Positions 16,512 to 25,297 are shown, counted from the stretch's first letter. The stretch is 64,000 nucleotides of DNA from Streptomyces sp. NBC_01446 (GCF_026340095.1 NZ_JAPEPO010000001.1:6546001-6610000); one strand, 5' to 3'. Numbers and translations: made by a program. The notes: generated by a model from the letters alone, not told the origin.

Positions 16512-17780
16512 TCAACTCGCCTGGCTCTTCGCCAAGTCGGAGCGGTCCGTCGTGGACTGCGCACTCGCGTCCGACAGAGCCTGCACCGGCCGCGCGAGCA
16601 GCCACGCCCCGCACACCAGCGTGATCGCTTGTGCCCCGGCCAGCAGCGCGAACCCGGCGCCGAAGCCATGCCCGCCGCTCGCCGCGATGGCCACGCCCAT
16701 CAGCGTCGGCATGAATGCCGAGACCAGGTTGCCGACCCCGTTGACCACCCCGTACGCGCTGCCCACGAAACGGGCCGGCGCGCAGTGCTGGACCAGCGTG
16801 GGTATCGCCGGGCCCTGCAGGCCCCAGAACCCGCCCGCGAGGATCAGTCCCGTCGCCGCCGCCCCGTCGCTGTCCGCCCCGGCGACGAGGAGGACACAGA
16901 CCGCCGTACCAGCCGAGCCGACGACGAACGGCAGCGCGAGCAGCCGCCGCGGCAGCCGGTCGAGCAGCAGACCCCCGAGGAACCCGGACACCAGCGACAT
17001 CAGGAACGGCAGCGACGACACGGCGCCCATGGCGGCCAGAGAGAAGTGCCGCTCCTGCAGCAGATACGACGGCAGCCAGGCGCTCGAACCCCACAGATAC
17101 GCGAGCGTGGCGATCTCGATGAGCAGGATCGGCGCCAGGCGCGGCATGTGCAGGGCGCCCTTGAGGGTGGCACCGAACCCGGGCCGGCGGGCCCTCCCCA
17201 CACCCCGGCCGCGGACGAACAGGGCGATCAGCGGCAGGCCGATCACCGCGTTGAGCGCGGCCAGGGCGAGGAAGGACGTGTGCCAGTCGAAGCGGTAGAC
17301 GAGATACGTGATCAGGGGGAGGCCCGCGGCCGTGCCCAGGGACACCCCCATCGAGCTGACCGCGTTCGGCCTTCCCGCCTCGTGCGGCGAGAAGTGCTCG
17401 CGCACGTACATCGTCTTGAGCGAGAACAGCGGTCCCTCGGCCGCGCCCAGCAGGGCACGCAGCACCGTGAGCGTGAGCGCGCCCAGGGCGTACGGCGACA
17501 GCAGGGTCATCACCGACCACAGGGCCACGCTCACGAACAGGCCGCGCCGCACCCCGAGCGTCGTCTCGTAGAACGGGGTGAGGAAGAACGCCGCGACGCC
17601 GTACCCCAGGAGGAAGACGGTCGACAGGGCGCCCTGCGCCACCCGGTCACCGGTGATGCCGAAGTGGTCCGTGAACGCCTCGTCGGTGATGAGGACGGAG
17701 ACGTTCACCCGGTCCACGTAGCTGATCAGGACGATGACCAGAAGGCTGAGGACACCCGACCAGCGGGCTCTCGGACTCAT
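16512..17780 (-). CDS. MFS transporter, anion:cation symporter (aromatic acid-type)
   Basis: A 422-residue, twelve-helix major facilitator. The first helix has ISYVDRVNVSV, close to the DR(A/V)N motif of the anion:cation symporter family (phthalate, glucarate and similar acids). RALLGAAEGPLFSLKT in helix 4 supports this. It probably imports the organic acid degraded by the adjacent enzymes. Its ATG overlaps the Rieske oxygenase stop (ATGA), so carrier and oxygenase are translationally coupled. The C-terminus is short and polar. Confidence 0.92.
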   Translation of the reverse strand: MSPRARWSGVLSLLVIVLISYVDRVNVSVLITDEAFTDHFGITGDRVAQGALSTVFLLGYGVAAFFLTPFYETTLGVRRGLFVSVALWSVMTLLSPYALGALTLTVLRALLGAAEGPLFSLKTMYVREHFSPHEAGRPNAVSSMGVSLGTAAGLPLITYLVYRFDWHTSFLALAALNAVIGLPLIALFVRGRGVGRARRPGFGATLKGALHMPRLAPILLIEIATLAYLWGSSAWLPSYLLQERHFSLAAMGAVSSLPFLMSLVSGFLGGLLLDRLPRRLLALPFVVGSAGTAVCVLLVAGADSDGAAATGLILAGGFWGLQGPAIPTLVQHCAPARFVGSAYGVVNGVGNLVSAFMPTLMGVAIAASGGHGFGAGFALLAGAQAITLVCGAWLLARPVQALSDASAQSTTDRSDLAKSQAS

Positions 17781-18799
17781 GCAGGTGCCTGCTGCGCGGC
17801 GGCCGCCCGGTACATGCGGCGCAGGCGCACCACGCCCAGGTCGTGCTGGTAGAGGTTCTCGCGCTGGTCGGCGTCGGCCGGCATGGCCTCCAGCATCACG
17901 CGGTCCTGTTCGAGCACATCCCAGTGGCGCTTCTCGATGAGGGTCTTGTAGAGGAAGCGCCAGGTGTCGCGCTGCCAGCCCTCGACCGTGCGGTAGCGCC
18001 AGAAGAAGACGCCGCAGCGCTTCTCGTCGACGGGGCAGACCATGCCGACGATGCCGAACGGGCCGCCGGGGCCGGCCGACGGCGGGTACGGGATCGACAG
18101 GTCGACCCAGTCGACGCCGGTGTGGCACAGCTCGACCCAGTCGAAGTTGACGCCCCGCTGGTCGGTCTTCTCGAAGAAGTAGCCCCGGTCGGTCTCGCGG
18201 ATGCGGAACTTGGCCGTCGTGTCACCATCGAACATGGTGTGCGAGTCGTGGTGCAGGAAGGCGCCGTGCATCGGGTCGAGGAGGTTCTCGACGGCGTAAC
18301 GCCACGGCACGTCCCACTCCGCGTAGCACAGGATCGCGTCGGTGCCGGGGTCGGTGAGCGGCTCCGGGAGCGTCAACTCGGCCGGTTCCGGGTGCTCTTC
18401 GTCGCCGAAGTAGGCGAGGACCGCGCCGCCGACCTCGCGCACGGGCAGCGACCTGACGAGCTTCTTGCCCTCCAGGCTGCAGCCGGGCAGGCCGGGCACC
18501 GAGGAGACGGTGCCGTCGCCCTCGACCTCGACGCCGTGGTACCAGCACGCCACCCGGTCGCCGAGGTGTTTGCCCAGCGACAGGGGCGCGCCGCGGTGCG
18601 GGCAGCGGTCCGCGAGCATGGACAGCGCGCCGTCGGAGCGGCGGAACAGGAGCCACTGTTCGCCGAGCGCGGTCACCTTGCGCATGGCGCCGGGCGCGAC
18701 GAACGAGGACGGCACGACGGGGTGCCACTGGTTGCGCAGGCCCGTCGCGTAGATGTGGTCGGCGGAGGAAGTCGCCGAGGCGGTCGTGGTGGCGGTCAT
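17777..18799 (-). CDS. Rieske non-heme iron aromatic oxygenase, oxygenase component
   Basis: A 340-residue oxygenase subunit with the Rieske [2Fe-2S] motif CPHRGAPLSLGK...CWYHG near residues 65-90. The mononuclear iron site is ENLLDPMHGAFLHHDSH near 170, giving the two-His part of the facial triad. Size and form resemble vanillate O-demethylase and related single-component oxygenases, which add oxygen to an aromatic acid or remove a methyl group. Electrons should come from the VanB-type reductase two genes upstream. A 74-residue gene sits between them, its stop five bases before this start. Confidence 0.93.
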   Translation of the reverse strand: MTATTTASATSSADHIYATGLRNQWHPVVPSSFVAPGAMRKVTALGEQWLLFRRSDGALSMLADRCPHRGAPLSLGKHLGDRVACWYHGVEVEGDGTVSSVPGLPGCSLEGKKLVRSLPVREVGGAVLAYFGDEEHPEPAELTLPEPLTDPGTDAILCYAEWDVPWRYAVENLLDPMHGAFLHHDSHTMFDGDTTAKFRIRETDRGYFFEKTDQRGVNFDWVELCHTGVDWVDLSIPYPPSAGPGGPFGIVGMVCPVDEKRCGVFFWRYRTVEGWQRDTWRFLYKTLIEKRHWDVLEQDRVMLEAMPADADQRENLYQHDLGVVRLRRMYRAAAAQQAPA

Positions 18800-18803
18800 C
18801 GGG

Positions 18804-19028
18804 TCACGCTCCCAGTCGGTGCATCTCGGCGCGGAACGAGTCCTCGGTCCACGGGGCGCCGTCGGGGGCGTGGACCTGGCGGGCGTTCAGCCCACGGATG
18901 ACGTCGCTGAGTTCGTGGCCCTCCTTGGTGAAGACCTCTTCGAGGGTGGCGGCCAGCTTGTACTCGTAGGGGGTGGGTTCGTGCGTACGGGACTGGTGGA
19001 CGTCCAGGTACGGCCAGGTGGTGGTCAC
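18804..19028 (-). CDS. Small recombinase-like helix-turn-helix domain protein
   Basis: A 74-residue protein translated from a GTG with GGAGG about six bases upstream. It contains a likely helix-turn-helix (YEYKLAATLEEVFTKEGHEL, then LSDVIRGLNARQVHAPDGAPW) resembling the N-terminal part of some recombinases, with an N-terminal VHQSRTHEPTPYE. It lies in the operon between reductase and oxygenase with short gaps, so it is expressed with them. It could be an accessory subunit of the oxygenase or a small DNA-binding protein; I cannot decide. Confidence 0.75.
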   Translation of the reverse strand: MTTTWPYLDVHQSRTHEPTPYEYKLAATLEEVFTKEGHELSDVIRGLNARQVHAPDGAPWTEDSFRAEMHRLGA

Positions 19029-19048
19029 ACGTGCCTCCAGGGAAGGGG

Positions 19049-19993
19049 TTACAGGTCGAGGGCCAGGCGGCCGGAGGCGCAGCGCGAGACACAGATCATC
19101 ATCGAGGCGCCCGCGGCCCGTTCGGCGTCGGAGAGCAGGAAGTCGCGGTGGTCGGGCGTGCCGTCGAGCACCCGGGTCTCGCAGGACCCGCAGATCCCGT
19201 CGCGACAGGAGCTGGCCACGTCCAGGCCGGCCGCCTCCGCCGCCTCCAGGATCGACGTGTCGGCGCCGACGGTGAGCGTGAGCCCGGAGGTGCGGCACTC
19301 GACCTCGAAGCCCTCGTCGTCCGCGGACCGCTCGACGACCGGGGCCGCGAACCGCTCGACGCGCAGCCGGTCCGCCGGGCAGAGGGCCTCGATGGCGGCG
19401 AGCAGCGGCTCGGGCCCGCAGCAGTAGACGAGCGTCCCGTCCGGCAGCCCGGCGAGAGTGGACGCGAGGTCGATATGACCCTGCTCGTCCTGCGGCACCA
19501 CCGTCAGGTCGCCGCCCAGCGCGGTGAGTTCGTCGACGAAGGCCATCGACGCACGGCTGCGACCGCCGTACACCATGCGCCAGGCGGCACCCCGGCGCGC
19601 TGCCTCGCGGGCCATCGCGAGGATCGGCGTCACACCGATGCCGCCCGCGACGAAGACGTAGCCCGGCGCGTCCTCAAGCGTGAAGTGGTTGCGCGGCGCC
19701 GACACCGTGACCCGCCCGCCGGGGCGGAGCTTCGTGTGCACATGGCGCGAACCCCCGCGTGACGACGGCTCGTTGAGGACGCCGATGCGGTACGACGCCG
19801 TGGTGCGCGGGTCCGAGCACAGGCTGTACTGGCGCACCTGCCCGCCCACGTGGACGTCGAGGTGCGCGCCGGGCTCCCAGGCGGGCAGGGGCTTGCCGTC
19901 CGGGTGGGTCAGTTCGACGGAGAGGACGCCGTCGGCCTCCCAGGTCATGCGGTGTACGAGGAGGTTCAGGAGGGTCTCGTCGGTTGCGGTCAT
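19049..19993 (-). CDS. PDR/VanB family oxidoreductase (ferredoxin reductase of the Rieske oxygenase)
   Basis: A 314-residue phthalate-dioxygenase-reductase-type protein. It has an N-terminal flavin-binding barrel with RQYSLCSDP, an NAD-binding domain with VFVAGGIGVTPILAM and YCCGPEPLL, and a C-terminal plant-type [2Fe-2S] domain with CRDGICGSCETRVLDG plus a last Cys near the end. It passes electrons from NAD(P)H to the Rieske oxygenase encoded downstream, as VanB does for VanA. The ATG at 19993 starts 15 bases after the stop of the ThDP enzyme gene. Confidence 0.94.
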   Translation of the reverse strand: MTATDETLLNLLVHRMTWEADGVLSVELTHPDGKPLPAWEPGAHLDVHVGGQVRQYSLCSDPRTTASYRIGVLNEPSSRGGSRHVHTKLRPGGRVTVSAPRNHFTLEDAPGYVFVAGGIGVTPILAMAREAARRGAAWRMVYGGRSRASMAFVDELTALGGDLTVVPQDEQGHIDLASTLAGLPDGTLVYCCGPEPLLAAIEALCPADRLRVERFAAPVVERSADDEGFEVECRTSGLTLTVGADTSILEAAEAAGLDVASSCRDGICGSCETRVLDGTPDHRDFLLSDAERAAGASMMICVSRCASGRLALDL

Positions 19994-20008
19994 GGCTGCG
20001 GGGCCTCC

Positions 20009-21634
20009 CTACGCGGTGGGGATCTTCACGGGCGGGGTGAACGGGTTCTTCATCGGGCCGAGCGCCGCGAGGTCGACCTCGACGAGCGTCGGCCCGTCGG
20101 AGGCGACGGCCTCGGAGATGACGGGCTCCGCGTGCTCGGCGGCGGCGATCCGCAGATACGGCAACCCGCAGGCCCGGGCGAGGAGTTCGAAATCGGGCGT
20201 GGCGAGGTCGACGCCCGAGCGCCGGTCGCTGTGCCGGTCCTGCATGTTGCGCAGGACGCCGTAGCCGCCGTCGTTGAACACGAGGAGGGTCAGGCGGGGG
20301 CGCTCCTGGGCGAGGGTGAGCAGCTCGCCGAGGTGCACGGCGAGCCCGCCGTCGCCGGCGATGACGACCGTGGGCGCGTCGGGCCTGGCGAGCGCGGCCC
20401 CGATGCCCATGCCGAGGCCCTGCCCGATGCCGCCGCCGCGCGGGAAGACGTTGTCGCGCGGGTCGTACATGTCGAGGAGCCGGTTGCCCCAGCTGCTCGA
20501 CGGGATGGTGACGTCGCGGGCGACGACGGCCTCGCGGGGGAGCGCGGCCCGGATCGCGTCGCAGATGGCGGCCTGCGGGCCGATGTTGTCGTGCAGGGTG
20601 GCGCGCACCTCGTCGCGGACCGCGGTGACCCGCGCCGTCCAGCCCGGCTCGGCGGGCTTCGCGTACGGGAGCAGCCGCTCCAGTACGCCGGCGGCGTCGC
20701 CGTGCAGCGCGTGCGGCGCCGGGTACACACGGCCGAGCGCGTCCGCGTCCAGGTCGATCTGGATGTGCGCGGCGGGGAGTCCGAGCCCGTAGTCGGCGGT
20801 CTCGTTGGACCGGAAGTGGGTGCCGATCGTGAGCAGCACGTCGGCGTCGGCGAGCAGGGCCCGCCCGGCCGGCGTCGTCGCGAAGTTGCCGACGACCTGC
20901 GGGTGGTCCTCGGGGACGGCGCCGCGCCCGGAGTTGGACGTCACGAGCGCGGCTCCGGTCGCGGCCAGCAGGTCCGCGAGCTGGGTACGGGCACGGGTCG
21001 CGCCGCCACCGGCCCAGATCACCGGGCGTTCGGCCGAGGCCAGCAGGGCGCCCGCGGCGGCGAGTTCATCCTCGCCGGGCGCGGGCACGGCGGCCTCCGT
21101 GAACTCCACGGCCGTGTCGGTCTGGGCCGCGTACTGGAGGTCGACGGGCCACTCCACGCTCGCGGGGCCGCCCGGGGCGGTCAGCGCCGCGCGGGCCGCC
21201 TCGCGCAGGATGCGGCCCGCCGCGTCGGCGGACGGCACGGTCGCGGCGTACTTGGAGACCGCCGTCAGCATGCCCAGCTGGTCCTTGGTCTCGTGGATGA
21301 AGCCGCGGCCGCTGCCCAGGAACTCCGACTCGACCTGCCCGGTGATGTGCAGGACGGAGGTGCCGGACGCCAGCGCCTCGATCAGGGAGCCGGCCGCGTT
21401 GCCCGCGCCCGTCCCGGTCGAGGTCAGGGCGCAGCCGAGGGTGCCGCGGGCCCTGCCGTACGCGTCGGCCGCGTTGACGGCGGACGCCTCGTGGCGCACG
21501 GGCACGAACCGCAGCTCGCGGTCGACGGCCTCGACGAGCGGCAGGTTGTGCACACTGACGATCCCGAAGACCGTGTCGATGCCCAGTTCCCGCAGGACGG
21601 CGACGAGGAGATCGCCTCCGGTGTCGTAACGCAT
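20009..21634 (-). CDS. Thiamine diphosphate-dependent 2-oxo acid decarboxylase / acetolactate synthase-like enzyme
   Basis: A 541-residue ThDP enzyme with three alpha/beta domains. The activating Glu is in VRHEASAVNAADAYG near residue 45, and the metal/ThDP motif GDGGLAVHLGE...FNDGG is in the C-terminal domain. Glu-rich FAD contacts of true acetolactate synthase are not obvious. In a catabolic operon it is more likely a 2-oxo acid decarboxylase such as a benzoylformate or phenylpyruvate type; substrate is inference. The ATG at 21634 has GAGGAG upstream, so an extension to 21709 is unlikely. Confidence 0.88.
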   Translation of the reverse strand: MRYDTGGDLLVAVLRELGIDTVFGIVSVHNLPLVEAVDRELRFVPVRHEASAVNAADAYGRARGTLGCALTSTGTGAGNAAGSLIEALASGTSVLHITGQVESEFLGSGRGFIHETKDQLGMLTAVSKYAATVPSADAAGRILREAARAALTAPGGPASVEWPVDLQYAAQTDTAVEFTEAAVPAPGEDELAAAGALLASAERPVIWAGGGATRARTQLADLLAATGAALVTSNSGRGAVPEDHPQVVGNFATTPAGRALLADADVLLTIGTHFRSNETADYGLGLPAAHIQIDLDADALGRVYPAPHALHGDAAGVLERLLPYAKPAEPGWTARVTAVRDEVRATLHDNIGPQAAICDAIRAALPREAVVARDVTIPSSSWGNRLLDMYDPRDNVFPRGGGIGQGLGMGIGAALARPDAPTVVIAGDGGLAVHLGELLTLAQERPRLTLLVFNDGGYGVLRNMQDRHSDRRSGVDLATPDFELLARACGLPYLRIAAAEHAEPVISEAVASDGPTLVEVDLAALGPMKNPFTPPVKIPTA

Positions 21635-21644
21635 GGTGGTCTCC

Positions 21645-22427
21645 TCAGAGGATGGAGCGGCCGACTCCGCCGCAGACGTCGATGCTGGTTCCGGTGATGT
21701 ACGAGGCACGCGGCGAGAGCAGCGCGACGATCGCGTACGCGACCTCCTCGGCCCGGCCGAGCCGCCCGAGGGCGATCCCGCGGTCGGCGGCGAGCTCGGC
21801 CTGCCAGTCCTCGTAGGAGAGCCCGGACTCCGCGGCGGCGTGCCGGCGGGTCCACTGGCCGGTGTCGACGAGGCCGAGGCAGACCGAGTTGACGCGGATC
21901 CCCTCGGGGGCGAGCTCGGTGGCGAGGGACTTGGAGAGGTTGAGGATGCCGGCGCGGGCGGCGCTCGTCGTGATCAGCCGGGTCTCCGGCTGCTTGGCCA
22001 GGACGGCGTTGACGTTCACGATCGACGCGGCGTCCGAGGCGGCGAGGTGGGGGCGGGCGGCGTGCAGCGGGTTGAGGACGCCGGAGAACTTCAGCTCCAG
22101 CTCGTCGCGCCAGTCCTCGGCCGTCGACTCGTCGAGGCTCTTCATGCGGGACTGGCCCGCGTTGTTGACGAGCCCGTCGAGGCCCCCGAAGGTGTCGGCG
22201 GCATGCCGGACGAAGTCCCGTACGGCCGTCGCGTCCCGCACGTCGCAGACGCCGGTCAGGAGCCGGTCGCTGCCGAGGCGTGCCGCCGCCTTCGCGAGGC
22301 GGTCGGCGTCACGGCCGCAGGTCGCGACGCGCGCGCCCTCGTCCAGAAGGGCGCGGACCGTGGCCAGGCCGACGCCCGAGCTGCCGCCGGTGACCAGGAC
22401 GGTCCGGTCGGCGAGGCCCAGATCCAT
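21645..22427 (-). CDS. SDR family protein with non-canonical active site
   Basis: A 260-residue classical short-chain dehydrogenase/reductase fold: TGGSSGVG cofactor loop at residues 14-21, NNAGQ, and the C-terminal YITGTSIDVCGG. The catalytic segment is altered. Where SDRs have a Ser (NISS), it reads VNVNAVL. Where they have YSASK, it reads TTSAARAG, so Ser, Tyr and Lys are all replaced while the NAD(P) site is kept. The reaction may differ from ordinary alcohol oxidation, or the protein may be a binding subunit. It lies between the second SDR gene and the ThDP enzyme gene with gaps of about 10-20 bases. Confidence 0.88.
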   Translation of the reverse strand: MDLGLADRTVLVTGGSSGVGLATVRALLDEGARVATCGRDADRLAKAAARLGSDRLLTGVCDVRDATAVRDFVRHAADTFGGLDGLVNNAGQSRMKSLDESTAEDWRDELELKFSGVLNPLHAARPHLAASDAASIVNVNAVLAKQPETRLITTSAARAGILNLSKSLATELAPEGIRVNSVCLGLVDTGQWTRRHAAAESGLSYEDWQAELAADRGIALGRLGRAEEVAYAIVALLSPRASYITGTSIDVCGGVGRSIL

Positions 22428-22446
22428 GATTCTGCACTCCTGTGGG

Positions 22447-23208
22447 TCAGTTCATCGTGAAGCCGCCGTTGACGGCGATCACTTGTCCGGTGAGATAGCG
22501 GGACTCCTCGCCGAGCAGGAAGGCGACGAGACCGATGAGGTCGCCGGGCTCCTGCGGCCGCGAGATGGCCCGGCCCGAGCGGTACAGGTCGTGCCGTTCC
22601 TCGGGGACGGTCTCGGTGGCCTCGCACTCGGTGAGGCCGGGTGCGACCGCGTTGACGGTGATGCCCTTGTCGCCGAGTTCCCTGGCCATCGCCCGGGTCA
22701 GCGCGATGACCGCGCCCTTCGAGGCGATGTAGTGGGCGAGGCGGGGGGAGCCGTAGAGCGCGGCGTCCGAGGCGACGTTCACGATCCGACCCGGCGAGCC
22801 GAAGAGCGGGTACAGGGCCTTCGACACCAGCCAGGGGCTGCGGGCGTTGACCGTCATCAGGCGGTCCCACACCTCGACGTCGATGTCCTGGAACTCCTTG
22901 CCGCCGACGCCGTTGGCGAGAGCCGCGTTGTTGATCAGGCCGTACAGCGGACCCAATTCCCTCACGCGGTCCGCGAGTGCGCCGACCGACTCGGGGTCGG
23001 CCACGTCGCAGCGCACGAAGTGGGCGTCGAGCCCGTCACTTCGCAGACCCTCGACCGCCTGGGTCCCGCGCTCGGTGTCGAGCTCGGCGACCACGACGCG
23101 GAAGCCGTCCTCGGCGGCCCGGCGGGCCATGGCCAGTCCCAGGCCACGGCCCGCCCCGGTGACGACGACGGTGCCGGCGCCCCCTGAGGGGTCAGTCACG
23201 GGTGACAC
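22447..23208 (-). CDS. SDR family NAD(P)-dependent oxidoreductase
   Basis: A 253-residue classical SDR with an intact active site. TGAGRGLG binds the cofactor, NNAALANG is the NNAG region, NVASDAALYG carries the catalytic Ser and YIASKGA the Tyr-Lys pair; YLTGQVIAVNGG ends the substrate loop. Possible roles are dehydrogenation of a cis-dihydrodiol or of a hydroxy-acid side chain in the pathway. It starts with GTG inside the last 17 bases of the cupin gene, and is co-transcribed with the altered SDR gene downstream. Confidence 0.93.
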   Translation of the reverse strand: MSPVTDPSGGAGTVVVTGAGRGLGLAMARRAAEDGFRVVVAELDTERGTQAVEGLRSDGLDAHFVRCDVADPESVGALADRVRELGPLYGLINNAALANGVGGKEFQDIDVEVWDRLMTVNARSPWLVSKALYPLFGSPGRIVNVASDAALYGSPRLAHYIASKGAVIALTRAMARELGDKGITVNAVAPGLTECEATETVPEERHDLYRSGRAISRPQEPGDLIGLVAFLLGEESRYLTGQVIAVNGGFTMN

Positions 23209-23713
23209 CGTGCATCGGCGAGTGCTCCGGGTACGTCGGGACCTGCGGCTTCTGCGTGCCGATGACGACGCAGAAGAGGGCGTCGGTGTCGCCCTCGTTC
23301 TTCAGGGACCGGGCCACGCCCGCCGGGACGACGATCATGTCGCGGTAGCCGAGGGTGCGGTACTCGACCTCGTCGGCGCCGCGGTGGATGCCGACGCGGA
23401 CCTGGCCCTCCAGGACGAAGAAGGCCTCCTCGACGTCGTGGTGGGTGTGCTCGGGGCCCTCGGCGCCGGGCGGCAGCAGCATGTTGGAGAAGGTGAAGCC
23501 GCCGGACGGGAGGATCCGCGAGTCGTTCTCGTGGTTGCCGGTGGCGCCGGAGCCGACGTAGCGGATCTGGCCGCGGCGGTACTGCGGGCCCGCCTTCTCC
23601 TGGAAGGAGAGCGTGTCGAAGTCCGCGACGCGGGACTCCTTGGTGGCGATGAGCGAGTCGGTGTACTTGCCGAGGTCGCTGCCGTTGTCGTAGTCGGTGG
23701 TGGTCAGAGGCAT
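23192..23713 (-). CDS. Cupin domain protein
   Basis: A 173-residue single cupin. Motif 1 is PEHTHHDVEEAFFVLEG, with two or three metal-binding His and a Glu; motif 2 is in YRDMIVVPAGVARS, where the usual second His is absent. N-terminal 60 residues precede the barrel. The metal site suggests a metal-dependent isomerase, decarboxylase or dioxygenase, or a small-molecule sensor. It sits in the catabolic operon between the hydrolase and SDR genes; the product of ring cleavage is a reasonable but unproven substrate. Confidence 0.85.
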   Translation of the reverse strand: MPLTTTDYDNGSDLGKYTDSLIATKESRVADFDTLSFQEKAGPQYRRGQIRYVGSGATGNHENDSRILPSGGFTFSNMLLPPGAEGPEHTHHDVEEAFFVLEGQVRVGIHRGADEVEYRTLGYRDMIVVPAGVARSLKNEGDTDALFCVVIGTQKPQVPTYPEHSPMHGVTRD

Positions 23714-23723
23714 GGCTGGACTC

Positions 23724-24503
23724 CTACTCGGGGATGCGGGCGGTGATGCGGAGGTGGGACAGGACCCACGCGTCGAAGCGCGCGGGCTGTTCCTGGTTGG
23801 CCAGGTGACCGGCGTCCTTGACGATCACGTAGGCGGTCTTGTGGAGGGCGCCGGCGAGGACCTGCGAGGCCTCGACGCCGGTGACCTGGTCCTGGTCGCC
23901 GCACAGGACGAGCGTGGGCGCGGCGATCTGGGGCAGTTCGGGCCGCAGGTCGGCGCCGGCCATGGACTCGGCGGCGTAGGCGTAGCCGGGCAGTCGCACG
24001 GACCCGGCCATGGTGTCGACGACGCGCTGTACGAGTTCCTCGGGCGCCCCGCCGGACACGAGCCGCGGCCCGCGCTTCTCGGCGAAGGCGCGCGGTCCGA
24101 GCTCGGCCAGCTCGGCGGCCCGCGCCCGCATGCCCTCCGCCTTGGCGGGGTCCGTGCCGGAGCCCGCGCTGGAGTCGGCGACGACGAGCGACTCGACCAG
24201 GTCCGGGTGGCGGGCCGCGAGCCGCAGCGCGATCACCCCGCCCCAGGAGACACCGAGGACGTGCGCGCGTCCGCCGCGCTCCCGGATGACCTCGGCCGCC
24301 GCGTCCGCGAACCCGTCGAGGTCCAGCGGACCTTCGGGATCCGGCGACTTGGCGTAGCCGGGCGCGTCCCAGGCCACGACCCGCGCGTACGCGGACAGCT
24401 CCGCCAGCTGCGGGGCGAACGCCGCCGACGAGGAGCCGATGCCGTGCAGGCACAGCAGCAGGGGGCCGTGGTCGCCCGCCTCCTCGACATGGACGTCGCT
24501 CAC
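23724..24503 (-). CDS. Alpha/beta hydrolase
   Basis: A 259-residue hydrolase with the nucleophile elbow GVSWGG, an oxyanion LHGIGSSS near residue 20, Asp in VLCGDQDQV and the catalytic His in DAGHLANQEQP. Size and layout match meta-cleavage product (MhpC/BphD-type) C-C hydrolases and 3-oxoadipate enol-lactonases. With an extradiol-type dioxygenase gene two genes upstream, hydrolysis of the ring-cleavage product is plausible. The start overlaps the preceding stop by four bases (ATGA). Confidence 0.92.
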   Translation of the reverse strand: MSDVHVEEAGDHGPLLLCLHGIGSSSAAFAPQLAELSAYARVVAWDAPGYAKSPDPEGPLDLDGFADAAAEVIRERGGRAHVLGVSWGGVIALRLAARHPDLVESLVVADSSAGSGTDPAKAEGMRARAAELAELGPRAFAEKRGPRLVSGGAPEELVQRVVDTMAGSVRLPGYAYAAESMAGADLRPELPQIAAPTLVLCGDQDQVTGVEASQVLAGALHKTAYVIVKDAGHLANQEQPARFDAWVLSHLRITARIPE

Positions 24504-25297
24504 AGGATCTGGCCCGTCCGCCCGGCCAGCGCCGCCAGGCTGCGCAGCACCGCGTACGGCACGACCTGGCTGGTCGCGGGGTTGCCCGGGTCCGGCAGGT
24601 GCGCGACGTCGAAGCGGTACGCACCGTGCGCGCCGGACGCCTCGACGACGTGCCGCGTGTGGCGGGCGCCGGGGTCGGCGACGACCCGGACCCGCACAGC
24701 GTCCAGGTCGCCGACGGCGAGGGCGACCGAGGCGGCCACGTTCGTCGACTTGGGGAACTTCACGGGGATGTCGCGCGCCGTGCCGGACATGACCTCGACG
24801 GGCCCGGTCGCCGTCCGCAGCCTGGACAGCAACTCCTCGTCCATCCAGGGCTGTTCGAGGGTGGACGGCAGCTTGGTGGTGGTGAGCCGCACCTCGTCGA
24901 GGGGGCCGAGGGAGCGCACCGCCTGGAGGAGGTCGAGGCCGCCGACCGCGCCGCCGGTGAAGTACACCCGGCCGGGGCCCGCCGCGAGCAGCCGCTTGGC
25001 CAGCTCGTCGTCGGTCAGCGCCCCGGTCGACGCGACGAGCAGATCGGTGCCGGAGGCGAGGACCCGCTCACCCCACTCCCGTACGACACCCTGCCCGGCC
25101 GCCTCGACGATCAGGTCGCAGCACTCCAGGGCCTCGTCGAAGGTCCGCTGGGGTGCGGGCGCCGTGTCACCGAGAGGGCGGTTGTCGATGATGCACGTCA
25201 ACTCGGCGCCGGGGACCTGCTGTTCGGCGAGTGCGGTGCCGACGACGCGGCCGATCGCGCCCCAGCCGACGAGGCCCACCTTGCGTACCGTGCTCAT
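24500..25297 (-). CDS. Aspartate dehydrogenase-like NAD(P)-binding protein
   Basis: A 265-residue protein with an N-terminal Rossmann fold (VGLVGWGAIGRVVGT) and a C-terminal domain typical of L-aspartate dehydrogenases, with VYFTGGAVGGLDLLQ and FPKSTNVAASVALAVG. True aspartate dehydrogenases convert aspartate to iminoaspartate with NAD(P). Inside an aromatic-acid operon it may act on an amino- or imino-acid intermediate, hinting at a nitrogen-containing substrate; that is speculation. ATGA overlaps join it to both neighbours, showing tight coupling. Confidence 0.85.
   Translation of the reverse strand: MSTVRKVGLVGWGAIGRVVGTALAEQQVPGAELTCIIDNRPLGDTAPAPQRTFDEALECCDLIVEAAGQGVVREWGERVLASGTDLLVASTGALTDDELAKRLLAAGPGRVYFTGGAVGGLDLLQAVRSLGPLDEVRLTTTKLPSTLEQPWMDEELLSRLRTATGPVEVMSGTARDIPVKFPKSTNVAASVALAVGDLDAVRVRVVADPGARHTRHVVEASGAHGAYRFDVAHLPDPGNPATSQVVPYAVLRSLAALAGRTGQIL

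Noticed and set aside
20009..21634. Biosynthetic acetolactate synthase
   Set aside because: No small subunit gene nearby and the setting is a catabolic operon; kept as a general ThDP decarboxylase-type enzyme.
20009..21709. Longer start for the ThDP enzyme at 21709
   Set aside because: The extension would run into the SDR gene and is Ser/Ala-rich; the ATG at 21634 has a clear ribosome site.
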